A stretch of DNA of 64,000 bases from Bubalus kerabau (GCF_029407905.1 NC_073630.1:39643001-39707000), one strand, 5' to 3'. Shown: positions 47,829-60,403, counted from the stretch's first letter. Notes: generated by a model not told the origin, from the letters alone. Numbers and translations are program-made.

Positions 47829-48118
47829 GGGAGTTCCCTGGTGGCTCAGTGGTAAAGAACCCACCTGCCAATGCAGGAGACACAGGTTCGATCCCTGGTC
47901 TGGGAAGATCCTATGTGCCACAACCAAGCCTGCGCTCTAGAGCCCAGGAGCTGCAACTGCTGATGCCTGTGCACCACAACCAGAGAAGCACGGCAGTGAC
48001 AAGCCCGCAGACCGCAGCCAGAGAGCAGCCCCCCCATCCCAGCCACAGAGAGAAACCTTGCAGCAATGGAGACCCAGCAGAGCCACAGACCAATCAATAA
48101 AAACTGTACCTGAAAAAA
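47829..48118 (+). repeat. CHR-type SINE inside L1
   Basis: The head is ggagttccctggtggctcag, the body is full length and the tail ends in A7. Flanks ggtgctcggg and catgctaggg are an imperfect target-site duplication. Confidence 0.87.
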
Positions 48119-48990
48119 AGCCATGCTAGGGAAACTGGACAGCTACATGGAAAAGAATGAAATTAGAACATCCTCTAACACTAAAGAGGAAAATAAACTC
48201 AAAAGGGGTTAAAGACCTATCAATAAATATAAGACTGAACACTAACTATAAAACTCCTAGAGGAAAATAAGAGCATAATGCTCTTTGACATAAATCACAG
48301 CAATATTTTTTTTGGATCTGTCTCCTACAGTACTGGAAATAAAAACAAAAAGAAACAAATAGAACCTAATTAAACTGAAAAGTTTTTGTACAACAAAGGA
48401 ACCCATAAACAAAACAAAAAGATAACCTACAGAAAGAAAGAAAATATTTGCAGACGATGCAACCAACAGGGATTAATCTCCAAAATATACAAACCGCTGA
48501 TACAGCTCAATATCACAAAAACAAACAACCTCATCAAAATATGGGCATAAGATCTAAACAGACATTTCTCCAAAGACAGACAAGTGGCTAAAAGCCCACA
48601 TGAAAAGATGCTCAACATCACTAATAATTAGAGAAATGCACAACAAAACTATAATGAGGTGTCACCTCACACCAGTCAGAAAGGCCATATTAAAAAGTCT
48701 ACAAATAATAAATGCTAAAGAGGATGTGGAGAAAAGGGAACCCTCTACTCTGTTGGTGGGAATATAACTGGTACAGTCATTATGGAGAATAGTATGAAGA
48801 TTCCTTTAAAAACTAAAACTAGAGTTACCACTTGGCCCACTGATGTCCCTCTTGAGTATATATCTGGAAAAGATGAAAACTAATTCAAAAAGATGCATGC
48901 ACCCCAATGCTCACTGCAGCACTCTTTATAACAGCCAAGACATGGAAGCAACCCAAATGTCCATTAACAGATGAGTGGATAAAGATGTGG

Positions 48991-49004
48991 TATATATATA
49001 TATA
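48991..49004 (+). repeat. (TA)7 tract in L1
   Basis: A perfect TA run inside the L1 3' half. A second, slightly longer AT run lies at 49363-49378. Confidence 0.9.
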
Positions 49005-49689
49005 ATGGAATATTACTCGGCCATAAAAAAGAAATGATGCCATTTGCAGCGACATGGATGGACCCAGAGATTATCATATTAAGTGAAGTTAAGTCAGAGA
49101 CAAATATTATATGATATCACTTATATGTGGAATCTAAAATAGGACACAAGTGAATTTATTTATAAAACAGAAACAGAATCACAGACATAGAAAACAAATG
49201 GCTACCAAAGGAGAAAGGGAGTGGCAAGGGATAATTAGGAAGCTGGGAGTAACATATACATACCACTATATATAAAATAATCAGTGAGGACCTACTGTAT
49301 GGCACAGGGAACTATGCTGAATATTTTGTAATAAACTATAATGGAAAAGAATCTGAAAAAGAATATATATATATATATAACTGAGTCATTCTGCTCTACA
49401 CTTGGATCTAACATGATACTGTAAATCAATTTAACTTCAATTAAAAAAATAAAATTTTAAAAAGTCTACTAATATGTAACAGCAAATCAGCCAGAGAAAG
49501 GGGCTTCACAGCAAACGGGTGTGACTTGCCCAACTGCAGGGCTCTCTCTCCATGCCAGGCAGCTCTCCGTTCTTGCCAAGGGCTGGGCTGTAGGCTGTGG
49601 AGAGCTGATGATAATCCAGACCTCGCCACCTCCTTCCTCCTCTTTCCACTCCGTCCTCCTAGCTTCCCCTATATGGACTCTGTGACCCA

Positions 49690-50235
49690 GCAGTGCCACT
49701 CCTAGGCATACACCCGAGAGAGCTGAAGCAGGGACTCACGGAGATGCGTGTACACCAGTGTCGTGGCTACAGCTGTGCACTGGAGTCAAAAGATGGAACA
49801 ACCCAAATGTCCTTCAAAAGACGAATGGATAAACAAAAGGCAGTATATACATAAGAGTGAGTATCCCTCAGCCTTAAAAAGGAATGAACTTCTGATACAC
49901 GCTACGACATGGACAAACTTGGACAATATTATGCTAAGTGAGATAAGCCAGACACAAAAGGACAAATATTATATGAATCCACTTACACGAGGCATCTAGA
50001 CTAGGCAAATTCAGAGACAGAAAGTAAAACATTCAGAGAGACAGAAAGTAAAACAGAAGACCCCAGGGACTGGCAGAGTGGAGGAGTGGGGAGCAGTGGT
50101 TTATTGGGTAGAGAGTTTCAGTGTAGACTGATGAAAAAGTTCTGGAAATGGATAATCATGATGGTTGCACAACGCTGTGAACTGTATACTTAAAATTATT
50201 AACACAGCAAAGTTTATTTTATGTGTATTTTACTG
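49690..50235 (+). repeat. Older L1 3' fragment
   Basis: The phrases gcagtgccactcctaggcat, ctaagtgagataagccagac and gatggttgcacaacgctgtg follow the L1 ORF2 end and 3' UTR of older subfamilies. Confidence 0.78.
50009..50054. repeat. Imperfect tandem duplication of 22 and 24 bp
   Basis: The segment attcagagacagaaagtaaa occurs at 50009 and, with a two-base insertion, again from 50031. It lies inside the older L1 fragment. Confidence 0.85.
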
Positions 50236-50593
50236 CAATTTTAAAAAATCACCTCTATGTTAAAAAAAATACAAAAACAAAAAACTCTGCAGGTGTTGCT
50301 CCTTAACACATGCACGCTCTTCCACTGCCAGACCTCAGCACAGCCATCTCTGCTGGCTGCCGACCTTCTCCTCTCCCAAGCTCCCCACCTGTGTTCTGGT
50401 CCACACCTGCTCACTCGAGGCTCAGCTTAGTTGGCCCCACTCGAGCAGCACAGGCTGGGCTAGTTACTGCATGTCCAAGTTCCCACAGCAAAATTCATTT
50501 TATTCTTATAATATTACCATAATATTGTAATGTTAATATTTAGTTATATCTTTTCCCTGCCAGACCGTGCACTCATCTAAGAATAAGACCATG

Positions 50594-50725
50594 GGGCTTT
50601 CCCGGCGGCCCAGAGGTTAAGACTCTGTGCTCCCAGGGCAGGGGGTAGAGGTTTGATCCCAGGTCAGGGAACTGAGATCCTACATGTTGCAGGCACAGCC
50701 AAAGAAAGGAAAGAAAAGAACAGCA
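50594..50725 (+). repeat. CHR-type SINE, short
   Basis: The head is gggctttcccggcggcccag, then tttgatcccaggtcagggaa and gcacagccaaagaaagg. Confidence 0.78.
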
Positions 50726-50751
50726 CTGTGTCTCTTACTTCTGAATTGAGG

Positions 50752-51300
50752 CAGTAGGTGAGTAGTTAAGAGCATGGCTTCTAGCATCAGAATGCTGGGA
50801 TTCAAATTCTAGCTTTGCTTCCCATTAGCTGAGTATCTTGGTAAATTACCTAAGCATTCTGTGCTTTGGTTTCACATTCTGTAAAATGAAGATGAGATTA
50901 ATGCCTATCTCAGTAAGTTACCAGAGAAGGCAATGGCACCCCACCCCAGTACTCTTGCCTGGAAAATCCATGGACAAAGGAGCCTAGTAGGCTGCAGTCC
51001 ATGGGGTCGCTAAGAGTCGGGAACGACTGAGTGACTTCACTTTCACTTTTCACTTTCATGCATTGGAGAAGGAAATGGCAACCCACTCCAGTGTTCTTGC
51101 CTGGAGAACCCCAGGGATGGGGAAGCCTGGTGGGCTGCCGTCTCTGGGGTCGCACAGAGTCGGACATGACTGAAGCGACTTAGCAGCAGCAGCAGCAAGT
51201 TACAGAGAGGATTAAATGAATTAATATGCATAAAGTATTCAGAAGACATCTTAATGCATAGCAAACACTTAATAAATATTAACCACAATGGTAATAGGTA
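50752..51300 (+). repeat. MIR split by BOV-A2
   Basis: The left half has gtagttaagagcatggcttc and ggattcaaattctagctttg. The right half has gaggattaaatgaattaata and atagcaaacacttaataaat. Together they form one MIR in consensus order. Confidence 0.82.
50922..51196 (+). repeat. BOV-A2 SINE with target-site duplication
   Basis: A full dimer with a (GCA)n tail. The 7-bp repeat aagttac lies at 50915-50921 and 51197-51203. Confidence 0.93.
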
Positions 51301-51554
51301 CTGAATATTTGCTGAATGAGTAAGTGAATGAATGAACAAACAAGCATGATCCTGCTCTAAGTAGCTCATAGCCTTGTAGGAAAGATGACCCAAACCACAG
51401 TAAAATTTAATGGAACAGGGTTATAATAGGAGTGTCTATGAAGCACTGTGGGGGAAGAAATTAGAGGAGCTTTCTCAGGGAAAATTAGAATGAGTTTGGA
51501 AGAACTAAGAATTTCCCAACTAAAAGGGTTAGAGTTATATATACCAAGTACATC

Positions 51555-51720
51555 TGTTCAATAAATATTTGTTGGGTGACCATTATATTCTAGATACCAG
51601 GTGAATTTCTAGAGGTACAATGGTGAACAAAAACAGTACTAATCTGTTGCAGAGATAATAGCACAAAGTGAGAATCGGTGACATGAGGGGAAGGGGGTGA
51701 GTTTAGTATGGCTGAGGCAG
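51555..51720 (-). repeat. L2-like fragment
   Basis: The sequence tctgttcaataaatatttgt, followed by taccaggtgaatttctagag and ggtacaatggtgaacaaaaa, follows antisense L2. Confidence 0.6.
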
Positions 51721-51888
51721 ATGTAAAGAAAGAAACAGGTGAGAGATGAGGCTGTTAAAGAGATTAGGCCTGTAAAGAGCCTCCAACTAAAATATTAAAA
51801 AATACTAATGTAACACTTACTACTAGGCTGAAATGAAACTGCCATTTTTGTCGGTCAACAAAACAGAAAAAATCAGCAATTTCATACG

Positions 51889-51964
51889 GGACGGGGGAGC
51901 CTGGTGGGCTGCCGTCTATGGGTTCGTACAGAGTCGGACACGACTGAAGTGACTTAGCAGCAAC
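51889..51964 (+). repeat. BOV-A2 3' fragment
   Basis: Only the last ~75 bp are present (gacgggggagcctggtgggc to gaagtgacttagcagcaacc). This is a strongly 5'-truncated insertion. Confidence 0.88.
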
Positions 51965-52187
51965 CTACCAGGTCTTAAGTACTGAATAAATATGAATTCA
52001 TTTAACAAGTTTGGATAGATTCTATAAGTAATCAGGAACAAATCACTTTTAGTAGAGGAAATTAAGTAATCTGAAGTCTGTTTTAATAGTAGTATCTCTA
52101 ACAGTAACATCATCTGTAATCTATATCAACCCATTCTACAGGTCAAGACCCCACATACATATAAAGATACTTCCATGTATGCACACC

Positions 52188-52487
52188 AGTCAGTCCTGAA
52201 GGAAATCAATCCTGAATAGTCATTGGAAGGACTGATGCTGAAGCTCCAATACTTTGGCCACCTGATACAAAGAGCTGACTCATTGGAAAAGACCCTGATG
52301 CTGGGAAAGATAGAAGGTGGGAGGAGAAGGGGGCACCAGAGGATGAGATGGTTGGATGGCATCATCAACTCAATGGCCATGAGCTTGAGAAAGCTCCAGG
52401 AGATGGTGAAGGACAGGGAAGCCTGGTGTGCTGCAGTCCACGGGGTCGCAAAGAGTTGGACACGACTTAGTGGCTGAACAACAACGC
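52188..52487 (+). repeat. BovB 3' fragment
   Basis: The sequence cagtcagtcctgaaggaaat through gacacgacttagtggctgaa is the BovB 3' end. Confidence 0.88.
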
Positions 52488-52534
52488 AAGGATACAGACA
52501 CAGACACACGCAGCACACAGAGTCACCCCCAATC

Positions 52535-52695
52535 CTCACACTGGCCCTGCAGGGCAGGTCTTAGTTCCCACGTCTTACAGAGGGCAACGCTGAGGTTCAA
52601 AGAGGTGGGATGAGCAAAGCTCAGGACAGTAAGGAAGAGAACCCGGGTCTGCGTGCAGGCGTGCCAAACTCCCAATCCGAGCTCTTTCTGCCTCA
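52535..52695 (-). repeat. MIR
   Basis: The phrases cgtcttacagagggcaacgc and tgaggttcaaagaggtggga follow the antisense MIR core. Confidence 0.65.
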
Positions 52696-53014
52696 CGGTG
52701 CTGCAAGCTCCAAAAGGACCATGCTGAAGGCAGAACACAGGATGGACTCACGAAAGGGGAGTCGCACCAGGAGACTGGCTGACTCAGCAACTCTGAGATG
52801 AGACGACACGCCTGCTTGTGTACCAATGCTATATTTCTAGAACCGAGTATACACTCCATTAAATTCAGAATCTGAGATGGCACACTGCATCAGGCTGTAT
52901 TTTAACTTGCCATAAACAGAATAATACATTCCCTGATTAAACCTGGACAAAGTCTAACAGAAATATGAAACTGATAGCAAACCTGGGATAGAGTCAGTAG
53001 AGACAGAGCTCAGC

Positions 53015-53120
53015 CTCTCCTCATCCAGTTTTAAAATGGGAAACCAGAGCCCAAAACATTAAAGGACTTACTTTAAAAATGTCACTGGGGCTAGAACCAA
53101 GTCTGCTGGCTTAATTAAGT
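53015..53120 (-). repeat. MIR-like fragment
   Basis: The phrases ccagttttaaaatgggaaac and cactggggctagaaccaagt are a diverged antisense MIR core. Confidence 0.55.
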
Positions 53121-53444
53121 CAAATATTTAATTCCCTACTGTCTGCTCATGCCATCCTGCCAGGTTCCAACTGTAGTAAATAAACCAAAGTAGGGCATGA
53201 ACACATTTAAACCCATAAATGAAAATTTTAAATTTTCTTAAACTTGTAGATTTCAACAAGAACTCAGCTGACAGTGCCTTCTCCATATTTGATTAATGAC
53301 GAATTAGTTCTTGTTACCACCTATAAAGGGGTGGCCCATCAGTGAAACCATTTTTGGAGGGTATCTGTGCATTTGCTTTTAAAAAAAAAAAAAATGTGAG
53401 AAATACTAAGAGCTCAATCAGAAAGGTAACTGAGAGAAGAATAC

Positions 53445-53556
53445 CTTGGTCTTGTATCACACAGTCTGTAGTGACCAGTGGAGGGATCTGGCCTCTGGCG
53501 TTGGTGGCATAAACCTGTCCCCCTCTGGTGGCTCTGTCACTCTCGATCACCTGGAT
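53445..53556 (-). CDS. SEC24D: SEC24D exon: start of folded core
   Basis: The exon is 112 bp: 37 codons plus one base. It begins IQVIESDRATRGGQVYATN and continues GQIPPLVTTDCVIQDQ, where the SEC24 folded core begins and packs against SEC23. The acceptor is CTTACTTACAG and the donor is GTATTC, a weaker donor than the GTAAG type used by most exons here. It enters in phase 0 and leaves in phase 1, agreeing with the Gly codon completed in the next exon. The sequence is close to the human protein as I recall it, apart from conservative changes. Confidence 0.95.
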
Positions 53557-54467
53557 CTGTAAGTAAGAAGTCAAGGGCAAGTTAAAGTCAGTTTAGACTT
53601 GTCAACATTTCCCTCTCCTTATACACACACACGCACGCACAGGCATTTTCTAAATCCTTTCAGCTGATTTCAAATCAAACTCTCACTGAGAATCCATCAT
53701 ATCTTCAGCCTCACTTTTCTTTATTTTCACAACCTTAAGCTAGTAGCTTCCAAATTCTATTCTGTAATACTCTTGAGCTCCAGCTCTGATCTTTCAGGGA
53801 AATCTATTTTTATTCAATTTGTTTCTTCAGATCACAGGTAAGAGTTCTTTGGGAAAGGATTCTCACTGGAGAAGAAATTGAAAATAACATTTAAAAAAAA
53901 AATAAAATACTTTCTGCAGTTAAAGAAAACTCTAAAAAGCTAAAAATAGTTAAATTCAGAAGAAATGATTTACAATGTATAACTTAAAGAAGCCCTGACT
54001 TTTCTCCTCAAATCCCTCTTAATCTTTAATTTGCCTTTCAAGTTTCCCCCACCACATTCCTGCTCCTTGAGACACAAGAAACAAACAATATCAAGTGTTC
54101 CCATATGGTTTTTGCCTACCATATAGAGACGAGAAGAAAGAAAAGTCCCCAAGTTTTGTCCTCTACTTTGAAACATCTTGTATTTCTCTACTAAAACATT
54201 TATTGATGAAGATATAGGCACAAAATATTGTCCTTCTGTTGTAACTGTCCAGGGACCAGTTGCAAGGAATTCTAATAATAAAAGGATCTTTCTCTTCCTC
54301 TTTATCTTCTCCCTGCCCTCACTTCTTTCTTACAGGATAAAAGTGACAAGAAACTAAGAAAAAAAAAAAGGAGTAAAAATTTAGAGGGGAAAGTGGGGAG
54401 AAATGAGATGAGCGTTCAGAATGGAATATTTACATTGGAGAACATGCAATTTAAAGACACTATTAGT

Positions 54468-56752
54468 GTGGGGGAAATCAAGATGGCAGAGTAGAAGGAC
54501 GTGGAGCTCACCCCCTCCCACACACATCAAAAATACATCTATACGTGGAAGAATTCTCAGAGAGTACTAACTGAAAGCTGGCAGAAGATCTCTTATACAA
54601 CCAAAGCTGCAGGAACGATCCCCCTTGTAACTCGGTAGTACCAAAGGATGAGGGTTAGGGAGGAGGAGTCAGCACAGGCCCTGTGCCCCTGGGAGGTAAA
54701 AGTGTTACTATATGCAGATGACATGATAGGCTATACAGAAAACCCTAAATACTCCATACCAACACTATGAGAACTAACAAATGAACCCAGGAAGGCAGCA
54801 GAGTACAAGATTAATATACAGAAATCTGCTACATTTCTTTAACAATGAAACACTAGAAAGACAAAGGGAAATGGAAAGACATCGCATCTCTTGGATTGGA
54901 AGAATTACTATTGTTAAAATGGTCATACTACCCAAGGCAATCTACATATTTAATGTGATCCTTATCATATTGCCCATGGCATTTTTCACAGACATAGGAG
55001 AAATAATCATAAAATTTATATGGAACCACAAAGGACCCAGAATTACCAAAGGCAATCCTGAGGAAAAAGAACGAAGCAGGAAGCGTAACTCTCTCAGATT
55101 TCCGACAACACTATGTAGCTACTATAATCAAAACAGCGTGGTGCTGGCACAAAACCATACCTGGATGAATGGAACAGAATAGACCCAGGAATAAACCCAC
55201 ACACCTACATTCCATTAAATCTTCAAGAAGAGAAGCAAGAATATACAATGAAGAACAGTCAGCCTTCTCAGAAAGTGGTGCTGAGAAAACTGGATGCTGC
55301 TGCTGCTGCTGCTAAGTCGCTTCAGTTGTGTCCGACTCTGTGCGACCCCATAGACGGCAGCCCACTAGGCTCCCCCATCCCTGGGATTCTCCAGGCAAGA
55401 ACACTGGAGTGGGTTGCCATTTCCTTCTCCAATGCATGAAAGTGAAAAGTGAAAGTGAAGTCGCTCAGTCGTGCCATCAATAAAAAGTTAGCACAATTTT
55501 TCACACCACATACACAAATAAACTCAAAATAGTTTAAAGACTTAAATATAAGACATGACACCATAAGACTCCTAGAAGAAAACATAGGTAAAACATTCTC
55601 AGACATATACTGTAGCAATATTTTCTTAGCTCAGTCTCCCAAGGCAAAATAAATAAAAGCAAAAATAAACAAATGGGGCCTAATCAAATGTAAAAGCTTT
55701 TGCACAAAAAAGAAAACCATACATAAAACAAAAAGACAACCTATGGACTGCAAATAATGTGACTGACAAGAGGCTAATTTCCAAAATATCCAAAGAGCTC
55801 ATACAGCTCAATATTAAAGAAACAGAAAAGCCAATCAAAAAATGGACAGAAGACCTGAATGTTAATAGATATTTCTCCAAAAAAGACACACAGATGACCA
55901 ACAGGCACATGAAAACATGCTCAACATCACTAGTTATTTACAGAAATGCAAATCAAAACTACAATGAGGTAAATCACCTCACACTTGTCATTATCAAAAA
56001 GTATAGCATCATCAAAAAGTCTATATATAATAAGTTCCAGGGAGGGTGTGGAGAAAAGGAACCCTCCTACATGGTTGGTAGAAATATAATTGGTAAGCTA
56101 CTACGGAAAACAGTGTGGAGGTTCCTCAAAAAACTAAGAAGAGAGCTACCATATGACATGGTAATGCCACTCCTGAGTACATATATCTGGAAGAGATAAA
56201 AATGAATTAAAAAGGATACCATGCACTCCAATGTTCATAGCAGCACTATTTACAATAGCTGAGACTACTGGAAACAATCTAAGTGTCTACCAGCAGATGA
56301 ATGGATAAAGAAGATCTTGTATATACATGTACAACAAAGTATTATTCAGCCATAAAAAAGAATGAACTATTGCCATTTGCAGCAACATGGATAGACTTGG
56401 GAGATTATCATACTGAGTGAAGACAGAAAGACAAATATATGATATCACTTAAATGTGGAATGTAAAAAATAATACAAATGAATTTATTTACAAAGCAGAA
56501 ACGAACTAACAGACACAGAAAACAAATCTATGGTTACCAAAGAGGAAAGGGTAGGAAATAAATTAGGAGTTTGGGATTAACATATATACGTCACTATATA
56601 TAAAATAGATAAACAACAGGATTTACTGTATAGCACAGGGAACTGTATTCAATGGGAAAAAAAATCTGAAAAATATGTATAACTGAATCACTTTGCTGTA
56701 TATTTGAAACACAATACTGTAAACCAACTATATTTCAATTAAAAAAAAAAAA
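54468..56752 (+). mobile_element. L1 with 5' end and poly-A but large internal deletions
   Basis: The element begins with the conserved L1 5' start (gggggaaatcaagatggcag). After about 230 bp it jumps into ORF2 at the reverse transcriptase motif YADD (54711-54722). A second jump follows near 54870, and the sequence then runs to the 3' terminus and an A tract at 56741-56753. Flanks actattagt (54459-54467) and actattact (56753-56761) match at eight of nine bases as a target-site duplication. ORF1 and the endonuclease half of ORF2 are missing. A Bov-A-type SINE sits at 55274-55473. Confidence 0.85.
55274..55473 (-). repeat. BOV-A2 fragment inside L1
   Basis: A (CTG)n start on the plus strand is followed by one full monomer, the linker and the first ~20 bp of the second monomer. 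It is 5'-truncated in element orientation. Confidence 0.9.
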
Positions 56753-57465
56753 ACTATTACTAATATGAAAACTGTCAGGTAACTCTGAAACGTTACTGCT
56801 CCATTTCCCCTCCCATCTCGTCCAATCCATACCCCAGTTGGCATTGACATCATTGGTTTCTACAACATATCAGAAATAGACTTAGCCTGCTTTTAAATCC
56901 ACACATTTCTTTTTAATTTCACAGGATTTAAATTCTTATTCAATTAAGGGTATTGAACATGCTCCAAACACAACTACTGTAAGATACAAACGAGACTAAA
57001 AGCTACCATGGGCCAAGAAAAGAAGCAAACAGAAAAACCAAAACACTGATCACACTCTATAGTTCAACCACAGGGGTCATCTGGTTTCTTCAAAACTGGA
57101 GTAGTTTTTCTATTATCAACACTTACTGTCATTATTTCAACCAATGAAGTGTCAAATATGAAAGTGAGGTAAAAACCACAATAATCTATATGTTGAACAT
57201 AGATAGCTCTCAGTCTCCAAATAGACTATGCTTCCAGAAAGTTTGTTTTAAATTAGCCATTTGCAACTTACAAAGCACTGCCTCCAAAGAAACAAAAACA
57301 AGTGGTAATTATACACTTCTAAATAAATACACGTCTTTGCTAGAATACTACAAAGAGATCAAGAATACTACAAAGACAGTAAGAAATACAACAGCTCTAG
57401 TAATTTCTAAATATATAGTTTTTATTGGATTAAGCAATGGTTTCATTTTTTTCTGTTAGGAGATT

Positions 57466-57565
57466 TTTTTTTTTTAAGTTGAAGCATAGTTGATTTATAA
57501 TATCATATTAGTTTCAGGTATACAGCAAAGTGATTCATATGTATATATTCTTTTTCTGATTATTA
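57466..57565 (-). repeat. L1 3' end, antisense
   Basis: A T tract is followed by agttgaagcatagttgattt and tcaggtatacagcaaagtga, the reverse complement of an L1 terminus. Confidence 0.72.
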
Positions 57566-58334
57566 AAAATAGACCTTTTATTTAAACCTCAAATCCATGT
57601 TCTCGGAAAACAGCTTAGACATAAAGCACCACAGAGAAATCTCAACAGAGGTTCTGAGTGTGCCTCAGTTCTTCAAGGCTTTCAGCTTGATTGACAGTAA
57701 CACCTGATAATGCTAATGCCACTTCAAAGTTTATGGATTTCTTTTTCCTCCAGAAGATGTGCCACTAAAATCACTTTCACACTTCTCTGCTATGAATAGA
57801 GTATTTTGCTCTCATAAAATAGAATCAGGAAAGAGAAAAAAAAAAGAAAGTGATTTTCCTGAGATAAAGGAACAAGACAGATAAGGGAGGCAAGATAGTA
57901 AGATGCATGTGCACCACGAAGGCAGGTGCTTAAAGCAGAACCATGTGCACTCTGGCATGGTTAGAGAAAGAGGGGGACGGGAAGGGCTCAAACTCTGGAT
58001 AATCCTCCCGCTGATTAGAGAGTGAGGAAGAGTTGATGGTGATACCAGTGTCCTCAACTCCAAAAATGTGGATTAAGACCACCATCCGGAAGTGTAGTGA
58101 GCCTTTAGCTCAGGACTGACATGCAACAGATCAGAAAATATGATTTCACATCTTTCTTTCCAGAAGGAAGAATTAATTTAGTTAGCAAAAGCATTCTACT
58201 TTGGTAATAAGAATATAAACAGGTTCCATATGGCATTGGTATTTCATTAGTTTTAAGATAAAAATACTATTGGACTGATTTGTATGTGTATATTTTAGGA
58301 CTCTGAAATAAATCACAACATATACTGCTTATTG

Positions 58335-58735
58335 CTTTCGTTGTTAACATTCATTCAACAAATACGTGAGTGCATACTCTGTACTAGGCCCTGTTCTGTA
58401 TGTTAGGGATGCACTAGTGAACAAAACCAAATCCTGGACCTCTTGGAGCTGACATTCTAGTTTGGAAGACAGGAGATAAATGCATAAATCAGATACACCC
58501 TATGTAAGGTAATAAGTGCTATGGATACGAGCGACGTGGATAAGGGTGCAAGTGAGCTCAGGGATGAGCAAACAGGACATGAAGGAAACGCAGAACTGAG
58601 CCGCGCTCTGCATCTATGTCGGGGAAGAGGTCTAGGCAGAGGGGACAGCATGTGCAAAGACCTAGAGCAGGAGGACATCTGGCTGAGGAATACAAAGGCG
58701 GCTGGTGTGACTGACGCGACACAGAAGAGCAGGGA
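58335..58735 (-). repeat. L2-like fragment
   Basis: The order ttcattcaacaaatacgtga, gtgaacaaaaccaaatcctg, ggtaataagtgctatggata, gacagcatgtgcaaagacct follows the antisense L2 3' region. Confidence 0.68.
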
Positions 58736-58754
58736 GGGCCTGGGACACAACGGG

Positions 58755-58768
58755 GTGTGTGTGTGTGT
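58755..58768 (+). repeat. (GT)7 microsatellite
   Basis: A short perfect GT run inside GC-richer intron sequence. Confidence 0.9.
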
Positions 58769-60323
58769 ATGTAGCTAGGTCACGGTACCCAGTCACAAAC
58801 ACCAGTCCAGATCTTGCTGTGAAGGTATTTTTTTTAAATATATGATTAGAATTTAATCAGTAGACTTTGAGTGAAGCAGTGGGTGGGCCTCATCCAACCT
58901 GTTGAAGGATGAAGAGAAAAAGAGCAAGGTCCCCAGAGGAAGAGAGAATTCTGCTTCCAGACACCTTCAGACTCCAGCTGCAACATCAGCTCTTCCTGTG
59001 TCTCCAGCATGCTGGCCAGCCCAGCAGATTTTGGTCTTGCCAGTCCCCGACAATCAAGCAAACCAATTCTTTAAAATAAATTTATTTCCATATAGAGACA
59101 TATATCCTAGTGGTTGTTTTTGTTTTTGAGAACTCTAATATAGCGAACATTTTCTGGGAGGCTGTTCTTGGAAGGCCGTAAAGGATGGATTCCCGGGCAC
59201 AAGTGGAGGTGACAGCCCTGGTTAGGAGTATGGACAAGCTTATTCACACTAAGCAGGAAGAGGGGCAAACGGGCACAGACCCGGGGAGACGCGGAAATGA
59301 AGCATGCAGAGCATCTCTCTGCATTTCTTCTATTTTCTCAGAAGCAAGGTGATCATTAAAGAGTCAGAATAGGGAAAGGTAGTATCATAAGTTTCAAGAG
59401 AGAAGAAATGACAGTCATCCAGGGAAATGGAAGGGGGTCAGCTGAGGTGGGTGATGGGCTCCAAACTTGCTGCACATTAGAATTTATAGAGAAACTTTGA
59501 AAAACCCCAAGGCCCAGTACAATTAAATCATAATGTGGCGGGCTGGGAGCAAGGCATCAGCAATTTAAAATGTTCCACCAGTTAGTATTTCACGCAGCCC
59601 GGTTTTAGAAAAACACAACTATACGTTCACTTTCGTTTAGTGGTTATGAATTCAAAGTGAGACCAGTAAGCATGGCATGCATCTTTCTCGAGTTGCCGTC
59701 ACCTAACCAGAGTAGGTGGAAAGTTAGTTTAACAACACCTGGGAATTTTCTAGATGAATCCAGTGGAGGGAGGGGGCAAAGGAATTCAGAGTGGAAGACG
59801 CAAGGGATAGATTTATAATTATGGATCACGTAGTCTAAGCTGCATAAGGGAAGTGAGAAGATGAAGGTGATGGGAATCAAGAAAAAGTGGTAGACTGTAA
59901 ATCCTGGTGGGTGAAGTATTATGGGAGTTTGAGTCCTGAAGGGAATGAGCTGAAAAGATAAGACACAGTGGTTGCAGGATGGGATGTTTTCAACTGAGAC
60001 TTTGAAGGTACACAGTCCTGGCAATGACAGGAGCCACGGTAAGACTAGATGTGGGGCAGATGAAAAGCACATCGGAAGGAAGGAAGATCAAGAGCTGAGA
60101 GACACTGGAGATGGAAGAGTCTACAGACGGATAATAAAATTGCCAATAACTGCAACAGAAACAGTATTGGAGAGATTAACAACAAACCGGGTGTCAAAAG
60201 CATCAGAGAATGAAGTGAAACGACCTAGAGAGACTGCAGATGTTACATACAAGCAGAGAAATAAGAAGTTAAACTGCAAATCACACAAATACATGATACT
60301 TCTTCAAGTGGAATAATTTAATA

Positions 60324-60403
60324 TTGGGTTGGCCAAAAAGTTCGTTTGGGTTTTTCCATACCATCGTATAGGAAAACCTGAATGAACATTTTGGCCAACC
60401 CAA
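60324..60403 (+). mobile_element. Mariner-type MITE, 80-bp hairpin, miR-2284/2285-like
   Basis: Near-perfect terminal inverted repeats (ttgggttggccaaaaagttc on the left, its complement ending ttggccaacccaa on the right) are flanked by TA dinucleotides at 60322-60323 and 60404-60405, as expected of mariner insertion. The whole element folds into one hairpin with a short loop around 60355-60370. From memory, the arm sequences aaaagttcgtttgggttttt and aaaacctgaatgaac match the bovine miR-2284/miR-2285 families, which derive from such MITEs. Whether this copy is processed is unknown. Confidence 0.88.

Larger units (their letters stand above)
47728..49462 (+). repeat. L1 3' half, interrupted by a CHR SINE
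   Basis: ORF2 C-terminal and 3' UTR sequence of L1 (gccatttgcagcgacatgga, ggagtggcaagggataatta, gatactgtaaatcaatttaa, then an A tract), with broken frames and (TA)n tracts. It is parallel in content to the L1 at 22576. Confidence 0.87.
42153..53444 (-). other. SEC24D: SEC24D intron, 11.3 kb
   Basis: The intron contains three BOV-A2 copies and one fragment, L1 3' segments in both orientations, CHR SINEs, a BovB 3' fragment and several MIR/L2 relics, listed separately. Nothing was recognised at 42521-43050, 45015-45725, 46250-46990, 51305-51550, 51965-52185, 52700-53010 or 53125-53440. Confidence 0.85.
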
